DNA of 64,000 nt from Psychrobacillus sp042885655. Its GTDB lineage: Bacteria > Bacillota > Bacilli > Bacillales_A > Planococcaceae. Both the position numbers and the translations under genes were made by a program. The first letter of the stretch is position 1. Each line of letters starts with the position of its first letter. Positions 52,219 to 61,989 of this stretch are shown one piece after another. The notes beneath the pieces are model-generated. The model was not told the DNA's origin and ran no database searches. It saw only the letters and a program-made list of their open reading frames with translations. The DNA is taken from contig NZ_JBHVRO010000001.1 of assembly GCF_042885655.1 (NCBI RefSeq), positions 124,001 through 188,000 of the forward strand, written 5' to 3'.

Positions 52219-52734
52219 TTACTCAGCTCCAGACAATCTAAAAGTTTCATATACAGTCCAAGAACCGTCTTCTAGTTGATAAAGCAGATGAAGTCGATCG
52301 ATTTCTTCTTCAAATTCCGCTCCAATCATTTTTAATTGTGGATAAATATCATCATGTTCACTAGAATTCATTTTTTGAGCAATTGTTATATGGGGTACAA
52401 ATGCATAATTTTCAGTGTCGTTAAATTCTATTGCATTTAAGTCACCACGTAAAGCCATCAATTCGTCTGTTGGTTCAACTTTAAAATAAATTGCATTTGT
52501 TACAGGAGCAAACGAACTTACTTTAGAAGTTTTTAATGTAAATGGTTTATGACCTTTCACAACTTCTGCAATTTTTTCTGCAATTGTTTTAATTTCATTT
52601 TCATCGGCTTCAAATACACCTTTAACAGTCATATGAGGTGTAATCCTTGAGTAGTGAGGGTCGTAACGCTTTCTGTAAGAATTAGCGAAATCCTGAACTT
52701 TTTTTGATGGGAAAGCAACAATACCGTATTTCAT
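52219..52734 (-). CDS. yjcG: 2H phosphoesterase family protein YjcG
   Basis: 171 aa with two HxT motifs, His34-Met-Thr36 (PHMTVKG) and His115-Ile-Thr117 (PHITIAQ), the hallmark of the 2H phosphoesterase or LigT-like fold. It may act on cyclic or 2'-5' phosphodiesters; no substrate is known. GAGGTAATG-type site before the ATG. Confidence 0.92.
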   Translation of the reverse strand: MKYGIVAFPSKKVQDFANSYRKRYDPHYSRITPHMTVKGVFEADENEIKTIAEKIAEVVKGHKPFTLKTSKVSSFAPVTNAIYFKVEPTDELMALRGDLNAIEFNDTENYAFVPHITIAQKMNSSEHDDIYPQLKMIGAEFEEEIDRLHLLYQLEDGSWTVYETFRLSGAE

Positions 52735-52786
52735 TTTTCATTACCTCCTCTAATTTTTATAGCAGATTACATTAACATTATACCAT

Positions 52787-53509
52787 TTACAAGCCGAAAT
52801 TTCTTTTGAGTGATCTTTTCATATCTGGTTGCCATAGCTTCCATGTATGATCTCCATCTAATTCGTCATAAAAAGTCGAAAATCCTTTTTTTAATAACAA
52901 ATTGTGCAATTCTCTATTTGGCGTTACAAAATCAGTAATTAAACCATCACCTGTTTTAACTGAAGTCTCTTCTTTTCCGATTACATGATATAAAGAAAAT
53001 GCATGTATTTCTTTATGATTCTCCACTTGAGACAATACGTATTCATTTACCAGTGGAGAATGTAAAATAACTTTTCCGAATGTATTAGGATATTGAAGGG
53101 CTGTTAATAATGATACAGTGGCAGCAAGAGAGTCGCCTATTAAAGCTCGCCCCATACCAATTTGATACGTTGGATAATTTTCATCAATATAAGGAACAAG
53201 TTCTTGTGCCAAGAACCGTATGTAAGCTTGATGTTTTTGGCCATCTGGATGATACTTTTCTCTTCGATCTTTTACATTTTTATAAGGAATTCCTACAATT
53301 ATTAAATTTTCTATTTCCTTTTCTTCATATAACTCGTCCGTTACACGAGAAATTCTGCCTAATTGAAAATAATCTTTTCCATCATTTGCGATAAGTATGC
53401 TGTATTTATATAATGGAGAATAATTTGGTGGTAAATAAATAAGTAGCTGCATTTCTTCTTGAAGAGCATCGCTAAAAAGAGTCAAATCTTGTACAATTCC
53501 ACGGTTCAT
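52787..53509 (-). CDS. yjcH: Esterase YjcH, BesA/enterochelin-esterase-like
   Basis: 240 aa alpha/beta hydrolase. The nucleophile elbow IGDSLAAT holds the serine; the histidine is in LDGDHTWKLW. The N-terminal beta region (LLIYLPPNYSPLYKYSILIA) is that of the putative esterase (Fes-like) family. The AGGAGGAAC site precedes the ATG. It heads the three-gene minus-strand unit. Confidence 0.88.
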   Translation of the reverse strand: MNRGIVQDLTLFSDALQEEMQLLIYLPPNYSPLYKYSILIANDGKDYFQLGRISRVTDELYEEKEIENLIIVGIPYKNVKDRREKYHPDGQKHQAYIRFLAQELVPYIDENYPTYQIGMGRALIGDSLAATVSLLTALQYPNTFGKVILHSPLVNEYVLSQVENHKEIHAFSLYHVIGKEETSVKTGDGLITDFVTPNRELHNLLLKKGFSTFYDELDGDHTWKLWQPDMKRSLKRNFGL

Positions 53510-53656
53510 ATAGTTCCTCCTAGAAAGTAATCATGTTGTATAGAAATTGTAACATATACATGATCAGAGGTATAATGAACACCAATTAAGAATTCAAAAG
53601 CGACTGTTATTCCAATAAGTAACAAAGAAAAAACTTTCAAAAAGGAGATTATCAAT

Positions 53657-54241
53657 TTGGATAGACAAACATCAAGAGTTCATTCGAGAACTGTAGAGAA
53701 AGCTGCTAATGATGCGTTACTTCGGAGAGGTGTTACCATTGAAGAAATAGCGAAAATCGTTTATGAAATGCAAATACCATACAATAAAGGACTCACATTG
53801 GAACACTGCATTGAATCGATTAAAAGTGTATTGAAAAAAAGGGAAATGCAACATGCTATTCTAGTTGGGATAGAATTAGATGAGCTTGCAGAGAAAAAGT
53901 TATTATCAAAACCATTGCAACAAATTGTAGAAGCAGACGAAGGATTATTTGGAGTGGATGAAACTATCGCTTTAGGATCAGTGTATACGTATGGAAGTAT
54001 TGCCGTAACTACATTTGGACATTTGGATAAAAATAAAATTGGAATTATTTCGAAATTAGATACAAAAACCGGTGGAGGAGTTCATACCTTTTTAGATGAT
54101 TTAGTAGGAAGTATTGCAGCATGTGCTGCTTCTCGACTAGCTCATCGAACGAGAGATTTAGAAGAAGCAAATGAAACCTTTGAAGATATACCACCAGAAG
54201 AAACTGCACCAGAAACAAATATTAAAGGTGTACGAACATAA
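53657..54241 (+). CDS. pgpA: Phosphatidylglycerophosphatase A (YutG family)
   Basis: 194 aa of the PgpA/YutG family, cytoplasmic-type without membrane segments. Conserved parts are LLRRGVTIEEIAKIVYEMQ, ALGSVYTYGSIAVTTFGHLD and THTFLDDLVGSIAACAASR-like end (here GVHTFLDDLVGSIAACAASR). PgpA enzymes remove phosphate from phosphatidylglycerophosphate. TTG start at 53657 with AAAAGGAGA about 9 nt upstream. Confidence 0.88.
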   Translation: MDRQTSRVHSRTVEKAANDALLRRGVTIEEIAKIVYEMQIPYNKGLTLEHCIESIKSVLKKREMQHAILVGIELDELAEKKLLSKPLQQIVEADEGLFGVDETIALGSVYTYGSIAVTTFGHLDKNKIGIISKLDTKTGGGVHTFLDDLVGSIAACAASRLAHRTRDLEEANETFEDIPPEETAPETNIKGVRT

Positions 54242-54252
54242 GTAAAAGTAAA

Positions 54253-54300
54253 TAAGAGAAGCCCTAAGGTTTATTATGAATACTTGGGGTTTCTTATAAA
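54253..54300 (+). terminator. Terminator of pgpA
   Basis: Imperfect stem (AAGAGAAGCCCTAAG with CTTGGGGTTTCTT) followed by AT-rich sequence. Confidence 0.6.
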
Positions 54301-54441
54301 AATTTTGTAACTTCCCAATACCTTAATGCTCAAAGATTGAAATGAGGAAATTTATCATATCAAAGACTTTGACGAAACTTTTTTAAGAGATTGTAAGTTA
54401 CCTAGAAAATTTTTATTACATAGAAAGGTGAGAAGCATAGG

Positions 54442-55281
54442 ATGCATACAATTGAATTACCTTTTGCTTATCGTTTTGATGAAGTAATTACAAGACTAGC
54501 TTTAGATCCTTTAAATACCGTAGATATAAACAAACAATTAGTAAAAGTCCCTTTAGAGGAGTCGATAATAACGATTCAAAGCGTTGGATCATTTCTTGAA
54601 CCTAAATTCCAACTTTCGGGAATCATGTCGAATGAACAGATTCAACGCATTTCATCCATTTTTCACTTTGATCGTAGTTTAGAATCAGTCAATGATCACT
54701 TTTCCAAAACAAACTTAAAGAATTTATTCAGCAAATTTGAGGGAACACCGATCATTACCGATTATTCTTTATATGCGAATCTAATTAAAAGTATCATTCA
54801 TCAACAATTGAATTTATCTTTTGCAAGAACGTTAACTACAAGGTTTGTTCAAACATTTGGCGAACAAGTGGATGATGTATGGTTTTATCCTACAGCAGAG
54901 AAAATAGCAGTGATAGATGTCGAAACCCTTCGAAGTATGCAATTTAGTTCTAGAAAAGCTGAGTATATTATAGGGGTGTCGAAAGCAATAGCGTGTGCAG
55001 AATTAAATCTAGAAGCATTGAGTCAAGAAACGGATGAAATTATTATAAAAAAATTAACTACACTTAGAGGCATTGGTCCTTGGACAGCGGAAAGTTTTTT
55101 ACTTTTTGGACTTGGTAGAAATAATTTATTTCCAGTTGGAGATGTAGGACTCCAAAATTCATTAAAACAACTTTGGAAATTGGAGAAAAAGCCAACGAAA
55201 GAAGAGATAGAAATCCATTTCGAAGCTTGGTCTCCATTTCTAAGTTATGCAGCATTGTACTTATGGAGAAATATTGAATAA
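54442..55281 (+). CDS. alkA: DNA-3-methyladenine glycosylase, AlkA-like
   Basis: 279 aa HhH-GPD superfamily glycosylase. The helix-hairpin-helix is LRGIGPWTAESFLLFGLG, and the catalytic aspartate is about Asp234 in FPVGDVGL. The N-terminal domain (about 1-90) is of the AlkA type. It removes alkylated purines from DNA. AGAAAGGTGAG precedes the ATG. It resembles B. subtilis YfjP. The terminator after it is shared with the small gene on the other strand. Confidence 0.9.
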   Translation: MHTIELPFAYRFDEVITRLALDPLNTVDINKQLVKVPLEESIITIQSVGSFLEPKFQLSGIMSNEQIQRISSIFHFDRSLESVNDHFSKTNLKNLFSKFEGTPIITDYSLYANLIKSIIHQQLNLSFARTLTTRFVQTFGEQVDDVWFYPTAEKIAVIDVETLRSMQFSSRKAEYIIGVSKAIACAELNLEALSQETDEIIIKKLTTLRGIGPWTAESFLLFGLGRNNLFPVGDVGLQNSLKQLWKLEKKPTKEEIEIHFEAWSPFLSYAALYLWRNIE

Positions 55282-55282
55282 A

Positions 55283-55326
55283 AAAATCAGCTTTTCCTTT
55301 ATATTTTGTGGAAAAGCTGATTTTAT
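55283..55326. terminator. Bidirectional terminator between alkA and a small gene
   Basis: Perfect 15-bp stem (55283-55297 with 55310-55324), with T on the plus side and an A-run on the left for the minus strand. Confidence 0.9.
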
Positions 55327-55339
55327 GTAGAATAATTTT

Positions 55340-55483
55340 TCAATTATTATTCTCCAATTCGCTTTGGTCTTCTTTAAAATATAAAAATGATTCTTCTTCC
55401 AATTCCGTTAAGCGTTCTTTATTTATTCCCATTGCAAATGCACCTGTAAATATTGTTTCCCACCATGTTTCTGTTTCTGTCAT
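55340..55483 (-). CDS. Small acidic protein, 47 aa, unknown function
   Basis: Begins MTETETWWETIFTGAFAMGI and ends KEDQSELENNN. AAAGGAGG lies 9 nt before the ATG at 55483 and 3 nt before another ATG at 55489. The strong site, the convergent shared terminator at 55283 and the amphipathic pattern support a real gene. The tryptophan pair and the TGAFAMGI stretch suggest membrane-surface contact, which is inference. No family is recognised. Confidence 0.75.
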   Translation of the reverse strand: MTETETWWETIFTGAFAMGINKERLTELEEESFLYFKEDQSELENNN

Positions 55484-55497
55484 CTTCATTTTCCTCC

Positions 55498-55806
55498 TTT
55501 AAATTCTTTTTGTCCATTTGACCAATATATACCCATTTCAGTTTCCAGAATAAACTTGTTATCAGAAAATGAATCGAATATCACGCATCCAAAGTAACGC
55601 TTATAGACTAATGAATTGAAAAATGTAAGGAAAGATTCTCTCTACATAAAGAGTATTTCCACATTTCATATCTTTCATGTATTTATTAAAACGATTATAT
55701 TAAACCAGAATGTTAGTATCTTTCCTACACTCGAAAAGAATAGTATGATTCACATTAAACAGATGTTTAGTTTTAGTCATTAAATAAAGAAAAGGAGATG
55801 TTTTTT
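55498..55806. other. Region between the small gene and the aldehyde dehydrogenase
   Basis: About 300 AT-rich bases with promoters for both directions expected. I see no RNA, repeat or further gene. Confidence 0.4.
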
Positions 55807-57195
55807 ATGAATTTCACAGCACAACAAATAGAAGATTTTATGGAGGAACATCAAACATTTTTTTATTCTGGGTTAACTAGAACTGCCAAGTTTAGAATCG
55901 ATCAACTACAAAAGTTAAAAAACTCTATAAAAAAATATGAAAAAGAAGTTATTCAGGCACTTTATAAAGATTTGCGAAAAAGTGAATTTGAAGCATATAC
56001 AACGGAGATTGGACTTGTCTATGACAATATATCTTATATGATGAAAAATCTTGAGAAATGGATGAAACCAAAGCAGGTCAAGACGCCTATAGCTTTAATG
56101 CCATCTAAAAGTTGTATTGTAAACGATTCGTACGGTACTGTTTTAATAATTGGACCATTTAATTATCCGTTTCAATTAGTGATGGAACCACTTCTAGGAG
56201 CCATAATAGGAGGAAACTGTGCCATAATAAAACCTTCTGAAGCAACACCTTATACTTCTAAAATTGTTAAGAAAATAATTGAAGAAACATTTGAAGCAAG
56301 ATACATTCGAGTGATTGAAGGTGAAAAGGAAGTCACATCGTTATTAATTCATGCACCATTCGACTTTATCTTTTTCACCGGAAGTGTTAAAGTCGGAAAA
56401 ATTGTGATGAAAGCTGCATCTGAACGTTTAACTCCAATAGCACTCGAACTTGGTGGAAAAAGTCCGGCAATTGTAGACCATACTGCTAATCTAGAAGTAG
56501 CAGCAAAACGTATTATATGGGGCAAATTAGTGAATGCAGGTCAAACATGTGTAGCACCAGACTATGTATTAGTAGAAGAAAACGTTAAAGAAGAGTTTGT
56601 TGGACTTTTAAAACAAACGATTCAGAGTTTTTTTGGTAATTCGATTCAGGAAAGTGTGGATTTAGGAAGAATTGTGAACGAAACTCAGTTCGATCGTTTA
56701 AAAAAAGTTCTAGAAATTGAAAAAGATCAAATTATATTTGGAGGGCATTCTGATAGAAATGATTTATATATTGAACCAACTTTATTAGATGGAGTAAGTT
56801 TCTCAAGCCCATCGATGGAAGATGAAATTTTCGGACCCATATTACCAATTATTTCATATTCTGATTTACCAACCGTTATTCGCCAAATCCGTAAATTACC
56901 AAAACCTCTTTCTGCTTATTTTTTTAGTGAGCATGAAAGAGCTCAGAACTATTTTTTACAGGAATTTTCGTTTGGTGGGGGATGTATAAATGATACACTA
57001 TCACATGTCGGAAGTTCTTTCTTACCGTTTGGTGGTATTGGAAATTCTGGAACTCAAGCTTATCATGGAGAAGCAAGCTTCACTTTATTTACTCATCAAA
57101 AATCTATCATGAAAAAAAGTACGAAGTTACCCGTAAATATTATATTTCCACCATATAGAAACAAAGTAAAGCTTGTTAGAAGCCTTCTAAAGTAA
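55807..57195 (+). CDS. Aldehyde dehydrogenase (YwdH/ALDH3-like)
   Basis: 462 aa NAD(P)-dependent aldehyde dehydrogenase. Conserved parts: GPFNYPFQL, FTGSVKVGKIVMKAA, general-base ELGGKSP, and catalytic Cys248 in AGQTCVAPDYV. The length and the C-terminal HQKSIMKKSTKLPVNIIFPP place it in class 3, which oxidises medium or long-chain aldehydes. AAGGAG lies 9 nt before ATG 55807 and abuts ATG 55798. Single-gene unit. Confidence 0.92.
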   Translation: MNFTAQQIEDFMEEHQTFFYSGLTRTAKFRIDQLQKLKNSIKKYEKEVIQALYKDLRKSEFEAYTTEIGLVYDNISYMMKNLEKWMKPKQVKTPIALMPSKSCIVNDSYGTVLIIGPFNYPFQLVMEPLLGAIIGGNCAIIKPSEATPYTSKIVKKIIEETFEARYIRVIEGEKEVTSLLIHAPFDFIFFTGSVKVGKIVMKAASERLTPIALELGGKSPAIVDHTANLEVAAKRIIWGKLVNAGQTCVAPDYVLVEENVKEEFVGLLKQTIQSFFGNSIQESVDLGRIVNETQFDRLKKVLEIEKDQIIFGGHSDRNDLYIEPTLLDGVSFSSPSMEDEIFGPILPIISYSDLPTVIRQIRKLPKPLSAYFFSEHERAQNYFLQEFSFGGGCINDTLSHVGSSFLPFGGIGNSGTQAYHGEASFTLFTHQKSIMKKSTKLPVNIIFPPYRNKVKLVRSLLK

Positions 57196-57382
57196 ATTAT
57201 CAATATCTTATAACATAGAAAGTAGGAAGTATCCAAACCAGAAAAAGATACTCTCTTTCAGCGTATGAACCATTGAGCCGATTCCTCAGCACAAGTCTGT
57301 TCATGGTTTCAATGGTGTTTTTTAAACAGGAGTATCGCACATTTTTCTTCTATGTTAGTGTGTAGGAGAAATGAAAAAAATT

Positions 57383-57426
57383 AAAAGGTTTTGGGAGTTT
57401 TTATTTTCCCAAAACCTTTTTTCTTT
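57383..57426. terminator. Terminator between the aldehyde dehydrogenase and the kinase
   Basis: Perfect 14-bp stem (57383-57396 with 57407-57420), T-run on the right, A-rich left side; probably serves both convergent genes. Confidence 0.85.
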
Positions 57427-57452
57427 AACTAGGGACTGCTAAAAAAGCAATC

Positions 57453-59036
57453 CTAAACTTCTTTATATGGAATTTGAATGGCGACAGTAGTGCCTTTTCC
57501 TAATTCGCTTTCAATGGAAATATTTCCGCCGTATTCTGTTATAATCTTTTTGGATATCATCATTCCTAAACCTGTTCCTTTTTCTTTTGTTGTAAAGAAC
57601 GGATCAAATAGCTTTTCTACAATAGAGCTATCCATGCCGGATCCATTGTCGGAAATTTTTAGTGACATTACTTCACTTCGACTATCTTCATAAGTAATAT
57701 TAATGTAACCATCCTCTATAATCGCTTCAATCGCGTTTTTTAATACATTTATTAGCACCTGCTTCATCTGATTTTCTTCTCCGAATAAGAAAATATCTTT
57801 CGAAGATGTTTCCAAACTTAAGGTGATTCCTTTTAAATGTAATTCTGGTTCAAAGAGTAAGATTATATTGTCCAATGTATGATTGAAATTGTATTTTTTT
57901 CTTTCAGTAATGTGTGGCTTAGCTAATATTAAAAACTCACTCATAATATAATTAATTCGCTCAATTTCTGACTGAATTAGTTTTGTATATTCATAGTATG
58001 GTTGTTCTTTATCTTCATTCATCATTTGTATGAAACCAGAAACAACTGTCATCGGATTGCGTATTTCATGAGCAACACCAGCAGCCATTTCTCCTGCAAT
58101 TTTTAATTTCTCTGATTGTACTAGTATTTTTTCAGCTTCTTTTTTGTAGCTTATATCTCTACTAATAGCTGATAATGCAATTAGTTTACCGTTATAATCA
58201 TAAATGGGGGAAAGCGTTATTTGAACATCAAAATAAGTTCCATCTTTTTTCATATCTTGGGTTTCTAGACAATGATAACTTACTCCATTCAATACATCAC
58301 GATAGCGCAATTCTGCTACTTCTCTGTTTTCAGGTGGTACAAAACAAACGCATTGTCCTATAAGTTCTTCCCTTTTCCATCCATACATTTCTTCAAATGC
58401 ATGATTGACTTCTATAATATTATTATTTAAATCAAATACAGCAATTGCATCTTTTGCATAATCAAAAAATAACTGCAAATACCCTTCCCTAGAATTTAAC
58501 TCTTTAAGCATTGAATTATTTTGTTCGGAAAGCTTTTTCCAACTTTTATTTTCCATTATAGAGTTTGCAATGGAGGTTTGGACTATAAGGACTAAAAATA
58601 TAATTAAAAGAATGAGATCATTTACGGTAAAGTAATGATAATAAGCTTCTTCTTTAAAAAAGATTAATAATGCTACTTCCGAAATAGTTGCGATTAGCAA
58701 AATTATTCTTGGTAAGATATTACGATATAAAATGGATGCGTAAATAGGATAAATAAGAAAAACAAGAAATACTATGTTTGAGTTATGTAAATTAATAAAT
58801 AAACTGTATAGGTTCAAGAATGCAAGTATAATATACTGATACTTGACCGAATGAATGCGAGAATTAAAAATAAATAATATAATTAATAGGAGTATGTAGA
58901 TTACCTCGTAAAAGATAAAAGATTCTACTTTGCTATCAGGCAAAAATAATGAAGTTATTAAATGGATGCAAGTAAATATTACAGAAATACCAATAAACAA
59001 TTGATTCCTTTTTTTTATAAAACTCTTGGTTTCCAT
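57453..59036 (-). CDS. Membrane-bound PAS sensor histidine kinase
   Basis: About 527 aa: five to six membrane segments (about 10-165), a PAS domain with PAC (about 185-310), then HisKA with phospho-acceptor His323 (AGVAHEIRNPMTVVSG) and HATPase with N (NVLKNAIEA), G1 (DNGSGMD), F (FDPFFTTKEKGTGLG) and G2 boxes. The combination resembles the sporulation kinases KinA-KinE that feed the Spo0F phosphorelay. No response regulator lies beside it, which supports that inference. ATG 59036 follows GAGGTGG; ATG 59048 lacks a site. Confidence 0.88.
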   Translation of the reverse strand: METKSFIKKRNQLFIGISVIFTCIHLITSLFLPDSKVESFIFYEVIYILLLIILFIFNSRIHSVKYQYIILAFLNLYSLFINLHNSNIVFLVFLIYPIYASILYRNILPRIILLIATISEVALLIFFKEEAYYHYFTVNDLILLIIFLVLIVQTSIANSIMENKSWKKLSEQNNSMLKELNSREGYLQLFFDYAKDAIAVFDLNNNIIEVNHAFEEMYGWKREELIGQCVCFVPPENREVAELRYRDVLNGVSYHCLETQDMKKDGTYFDVQITLSPIYDYNGKLIALSAISRDISYKKEAEKILVQSEKLKIAGEMAAGVAHEIRNPMTVVSGFIQMMNEDKEQPYYEYTKLIQSEIERINYIMSEFLILAKPHITERKKYNFNHTLDNIILLFEPELHLKGITLSLETSSKDIFLFGEENQMKQVLINVLKNAIEAIIEDGYINITYEDSRSEVMSLKISDNGSGMDSSIVEKLFDPFFTTKEKGTGLGMMISKKIITEYGGNISIESELGKGTTVAIQIPYKEV

Positions 59037-59143
59037 TTCCCACCTCATGTTTATATAGATGTGTCTAATACTATCTCATTTAGTTATATAAGAAAATAAT
59101 AATTTTTGGTAAGATATAGAGGTAAATAAAAGGAGGAAGTAAA

Positions 59144-60193
59144 GTGTCATTTACTTTTAATAAAGAAGAAACGGTTTCATTGTTAAAACAATTAGTTGAA
59201 ATTCCTAGTCCTTCTGGATATACAAAAGAAATTATGGACTTTATGGAAAAGATTTTATTAGATTTACAAGTATCTTATAAACGTACTAATAAAGGGGCTT
59301 TAATAGCTACAATTATTGGTGAAAATGATGACAACCATCGTTTGCTTACAGCTCATACGGACACTCTTGGTGCGATGGTAAAAGAAGTGAAGTCAAGTGG
59401 AAGATTAAAACTTACAATGGTTGGCGGATTTAATTGGAATGCAGTTGAGGGTGAATATTGTACCATTCATACAGCAGACGGTAAGAAGATCCGAGGTACC
59501 ATTCTTATGCATCAAACAACTGTGCATGTCTATAAAAATGCTAGTGGATTGGCAAGAGACGAGCAAAATATTGAGGTTCGTGTGGATGAAAAAGTAACGA
59601 ATGCAGAGGGAACACGTTTGTTAGGAATTGAAGTTGGAGACTTTGTTTCTTTTGATCCTCGTTTTGAAGAAACAGAAACTGGTTTTATCAAATCTCGACA
59701 TTTAGATGACAAAGCAAGTACTACTTTATTACTTCAATTAATTAAATCAATAAAAGAAAATAGTATTGTTCTTCCAAATACAACACATTTCTATATTTCG
59801 AATAATGAGGAAATAGGCTACGGCGGTAACTCGAATGTTCCAGAACAAGTAGTAGAGTATATTGCAGTAGACATGGGGGCAATAGGAGACGGGCAAACAT
59901 CCGACGAATATACAGTGTCTATTTGTGCGAAAGATTCCTCTGGACCTTACCATTACGAATTAACTCGCCAATTAGTAGAACTTGCAAAAGAAGAAAATAT
60001 CGATTATAAATTAGATATTTATCCATACTATGGTTCAGATGCTTCGGCTGCTATTCGCGCCGGTTACGATGTGAAACATGCGTTATTTGGACCAGGAATA
60101 GAAGCTTCCCATGCATATGAACGGACGCATGTGGAATCCTTAGAACAAACAGCAAAACTTTTATATGCTTATGTAAGCTCTAAAATGTTATAA
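59144..60193 (+). CDS. M42 family metallopeptidase (YhfE-like)
   Basis: 349 aa M42 aminopeptidase with two-metal site residues in HTDTLGAM, DDKAS, NNEEIGYGG and VDMGAIGDG. Members form large tetrahedral aminopeptidases that act on short peptides. GTG start at 59144 with AAAAGGAGGAA upstream. The nearest B. subtilis relatives are YhfE, YsdC and YtoP. Confidence 0.9.
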   Translation: MSFTFNKEETVSLLKQLVEIPSPSGYTKEIMDFMEKILLDLQVSYKRTNKGALIATIIGENDDNHRLLTAHTDTLGAMVKEVKSSGRLKLTMVGGFNWNAVEGEYCTIHTADGKKIRGTILMHQTTVHVYKNASGLARDEQNIEVRVDEKVTNAEGTRLLGIEVGDFVSFDPRFEETETGFIKSRHLDDKASTTLLLQLIKSIKENSIVLPNTTHFYISNNEEIGYGGNSNVPEQVVEYIAVDMGAIGDGQTSDEYTVSICAKDSSGPYHYELTRQLVELAKEENIDYKLDIYPYYGSDASAAIRAGYDVKHALFGPGIEASHAYERTHVESLEQTAKLLYAYVSSKML

Positions 60194-60235
60194 GATAGAA
60201 GAAAGCTTTTATAGATCATTAATAAAATCTAATTG

Positions 60236-60293
60236 AATCAGCAGCCGTTTCTGCGATTTATTTCGTTAGAAAACGGTAAGCTGGTTCTTTTTT
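60236..60293 (+). terminator. Terminator after the M42 gene
   Basis: CAGC-GCCGTTTCT pairs with AGAAAACGG-GCTG with small bulges, and TTCTTTTTT follows. Confidence 0.65.
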
Positions 60294-60356
60294 ACTTGTA
60301 TTTTAGTGCTCAAATCCATATGATAAAAAAGTAAATAAGAAGGAGATACAAAATAT

Positions 60357-61931
60357 ATGGACTTAAATTTAACAGATGAAATATTAAAAAGAAGAACCTT
60401 TGCAATCATTTCCCATCCCGATGCTGGTAAAACAACTATAACAGAAAAGCTTTTATTTTTTGGTGGAGCAATTCGTGACGCGGGAACAGTTAAAGGGAAA
60501 AAATCCGGTAAATTTGCAACATCTGATTGGATGGAAATAGAAAAGCAACGTGGTATTTCGGTTACCTCTTCTGTCATGCAATTTGATTTTAACAATTGTC
60601 GTATAAATATATTAGATACTCCTGGGCATCAGGATTTTAGTGAAGATACGTATCGAACATTAATGGCAGTTGATAGTGCTGTTATGATCGTTGATGCGGC
60701 AAAAGGAATTGAAGCACAAACCTTAAAACTATTTAAAGTTTGTCGTATGAGAGGGATTCCGATTTTCACGTTCATTAATAAACTTGACCGACAAGGTAAA
60801 GAGCCATTGGAGCTTATGGAAGAGCTAGAAGAGGTTCTTGGCATTCAATCATATGCAATGAATTGGCCAATTGGTATGGGAAAAGAATTTTTAGGAATTT
60901 ATGATCGCTACAATAAGCGGATTGAACAATTCCGAGTAGAAGAATCAGATAAATATCTTCCTTTAGATGAAAACGGCGAACTTGCAGTTGATCATTCCAT
61001 GAAACAAACTTCCTATTACACACAAGCGATGGAAGATATTCTACTTTTAGATGAGGCTGGAAATGATTTCGATAAAGAAAAAGTACTATCAGGAGATTTA
61101 ACACCTGTCTTCTTTGGTAGTGCATTAACGAATTTTGGAGTACAAACATTTTTAGAAACATATTTACAATTTGCTCCTACGCCACAGCCTCGTAAAACCG
61201 ATAATGATGATGAAGTAAATCCATTAAATGAAGAATTCTCAGGGTTTATCTTTAAAATTCAAGCGAATATGAATCCGGCTCACCGTGATCGTATTGCTTT
61301 TGTCCGAATCGTTTCTGGTAAATTTGAAAGAGGAATGAATATGACTCTTGCTCGTACTGGGAAGAATTTCAAAGTAACGCAATCTACACAGTTTCTAGCG
61401 GATGATCGTGAAACGGTTGAGGTGGCTGTCGCTGGGGATATTATTGGTCTATATGATGTAGGAAATTATCAAATTGGTGATACAGTCGTTGGAGGAAAGA
61501 AAGCATTTAATTACGAAAAGCTTCCTCAATTTACACCCGAACTATTTGTAAAGGTAACAGCTAAAAACGTATTGAAGTCGAAGCACTTCCATAAAGGTAT
61601 TTTACAGTTAGTACAAGAAGGTGCTATTCAATACTACAAAACTCTTCATACAGAAGAAGTAATTTTAGGTGCAGTCGGTCAACTTCAATTTGAAGTGTTT
61701 GAGCACCGTATGAAAAATGAATACAATGTTGATGTACGAATGGAGCCAATCGGTTCAAAAGTAGCTCGATGGATAGAAAATGAAGAAGAAGTAAAAGAAT
61801 CGATGACTGGTCCAAGAAGTATGCTAGTGAGAGATCGTTACGACAATTACGTTTTCTTATTTGAGAACGAATTTGCAACAAGATGGTTCCAAGATAAATA
61901 TGAGCATATTAAATTATATAATCTTCTTTAA
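60357..61931 (+). CDS. prfC: Peptide chain release factor 3
   Basis: 524-aa translational GTPase that recycles RF1/RF2 after termination. G1 is SHPDAGKTT, G3 DTPGHQDFSEDTYRTL and G4 NKLDR. The RF3-specific C-terminal domain (GPRSMLVRDRYDN...FATRWFQDKYE) is complete. AAGAAGGAGAT precedes the ATG at 60357. B. subtilis 168 lacks prfC, so this gene is not part of the B. subtilis-like order. Terminator at 61939. Confidence 0.96.
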   Translation: MDLNLTDEILKRRTFAIISHPDAGKTTITEKLLFFGGAIRDAGTVKGKKSGKFATSDWMEIEKQRGISVTSSVMQFDFNNCRINILDTPGHQDFSEDTYRTLMAVDSAVMIVDAAKGIEAQTLKLFKVCRMRGIPIFTFINKLDRQGKEPLELMEELEEVLGIQSYAMNWPIGMGKEFLGIYDRYNKRIEQFRVEESDKYLPLDENGELAVDHSMKQTSYYTQAMEDILLLDEAGNDFDKEKVLSGDLTPVFFGSALTNFGVQTFLETYLQFAPTPQPRKTDNDDEVNPLNEEFSGFIFKIQANMNPAHRDRIAFVRIVSGKFERGMNMTLARTGKNFKVTQSTQFLADDRETVEVAVAGDIIGLYDVGNYQIGDTVVGGKKAFNYEKLPQFTPELFVKVTAKNVLKSKHFHKGILQLVQEGAIQYYKTLHTEEVILGAVGQLQFEVFEHRMKNEYNVDVRMEPIGSKVARWIENEEEVKESMTGPRSMLVRDRYDNYVFLFENEFATRWFQDKYEHIKLYNLL

Positions 61932-61938
61932 AATGTGT

Positions 61939-61967
61939 GACCACCTTTCTATTAAGGTGGTCTTTTA
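61939..61967 (+). terminator. Terminator of prfC
   Basis: Perfect 9-bp stem (61939-61947 with 61954-61962), 6-nt loop, TTTT. Confidence 0.88.
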
Positions 61968-61989
61968 TTATGGAAAGACAAACAAATTC

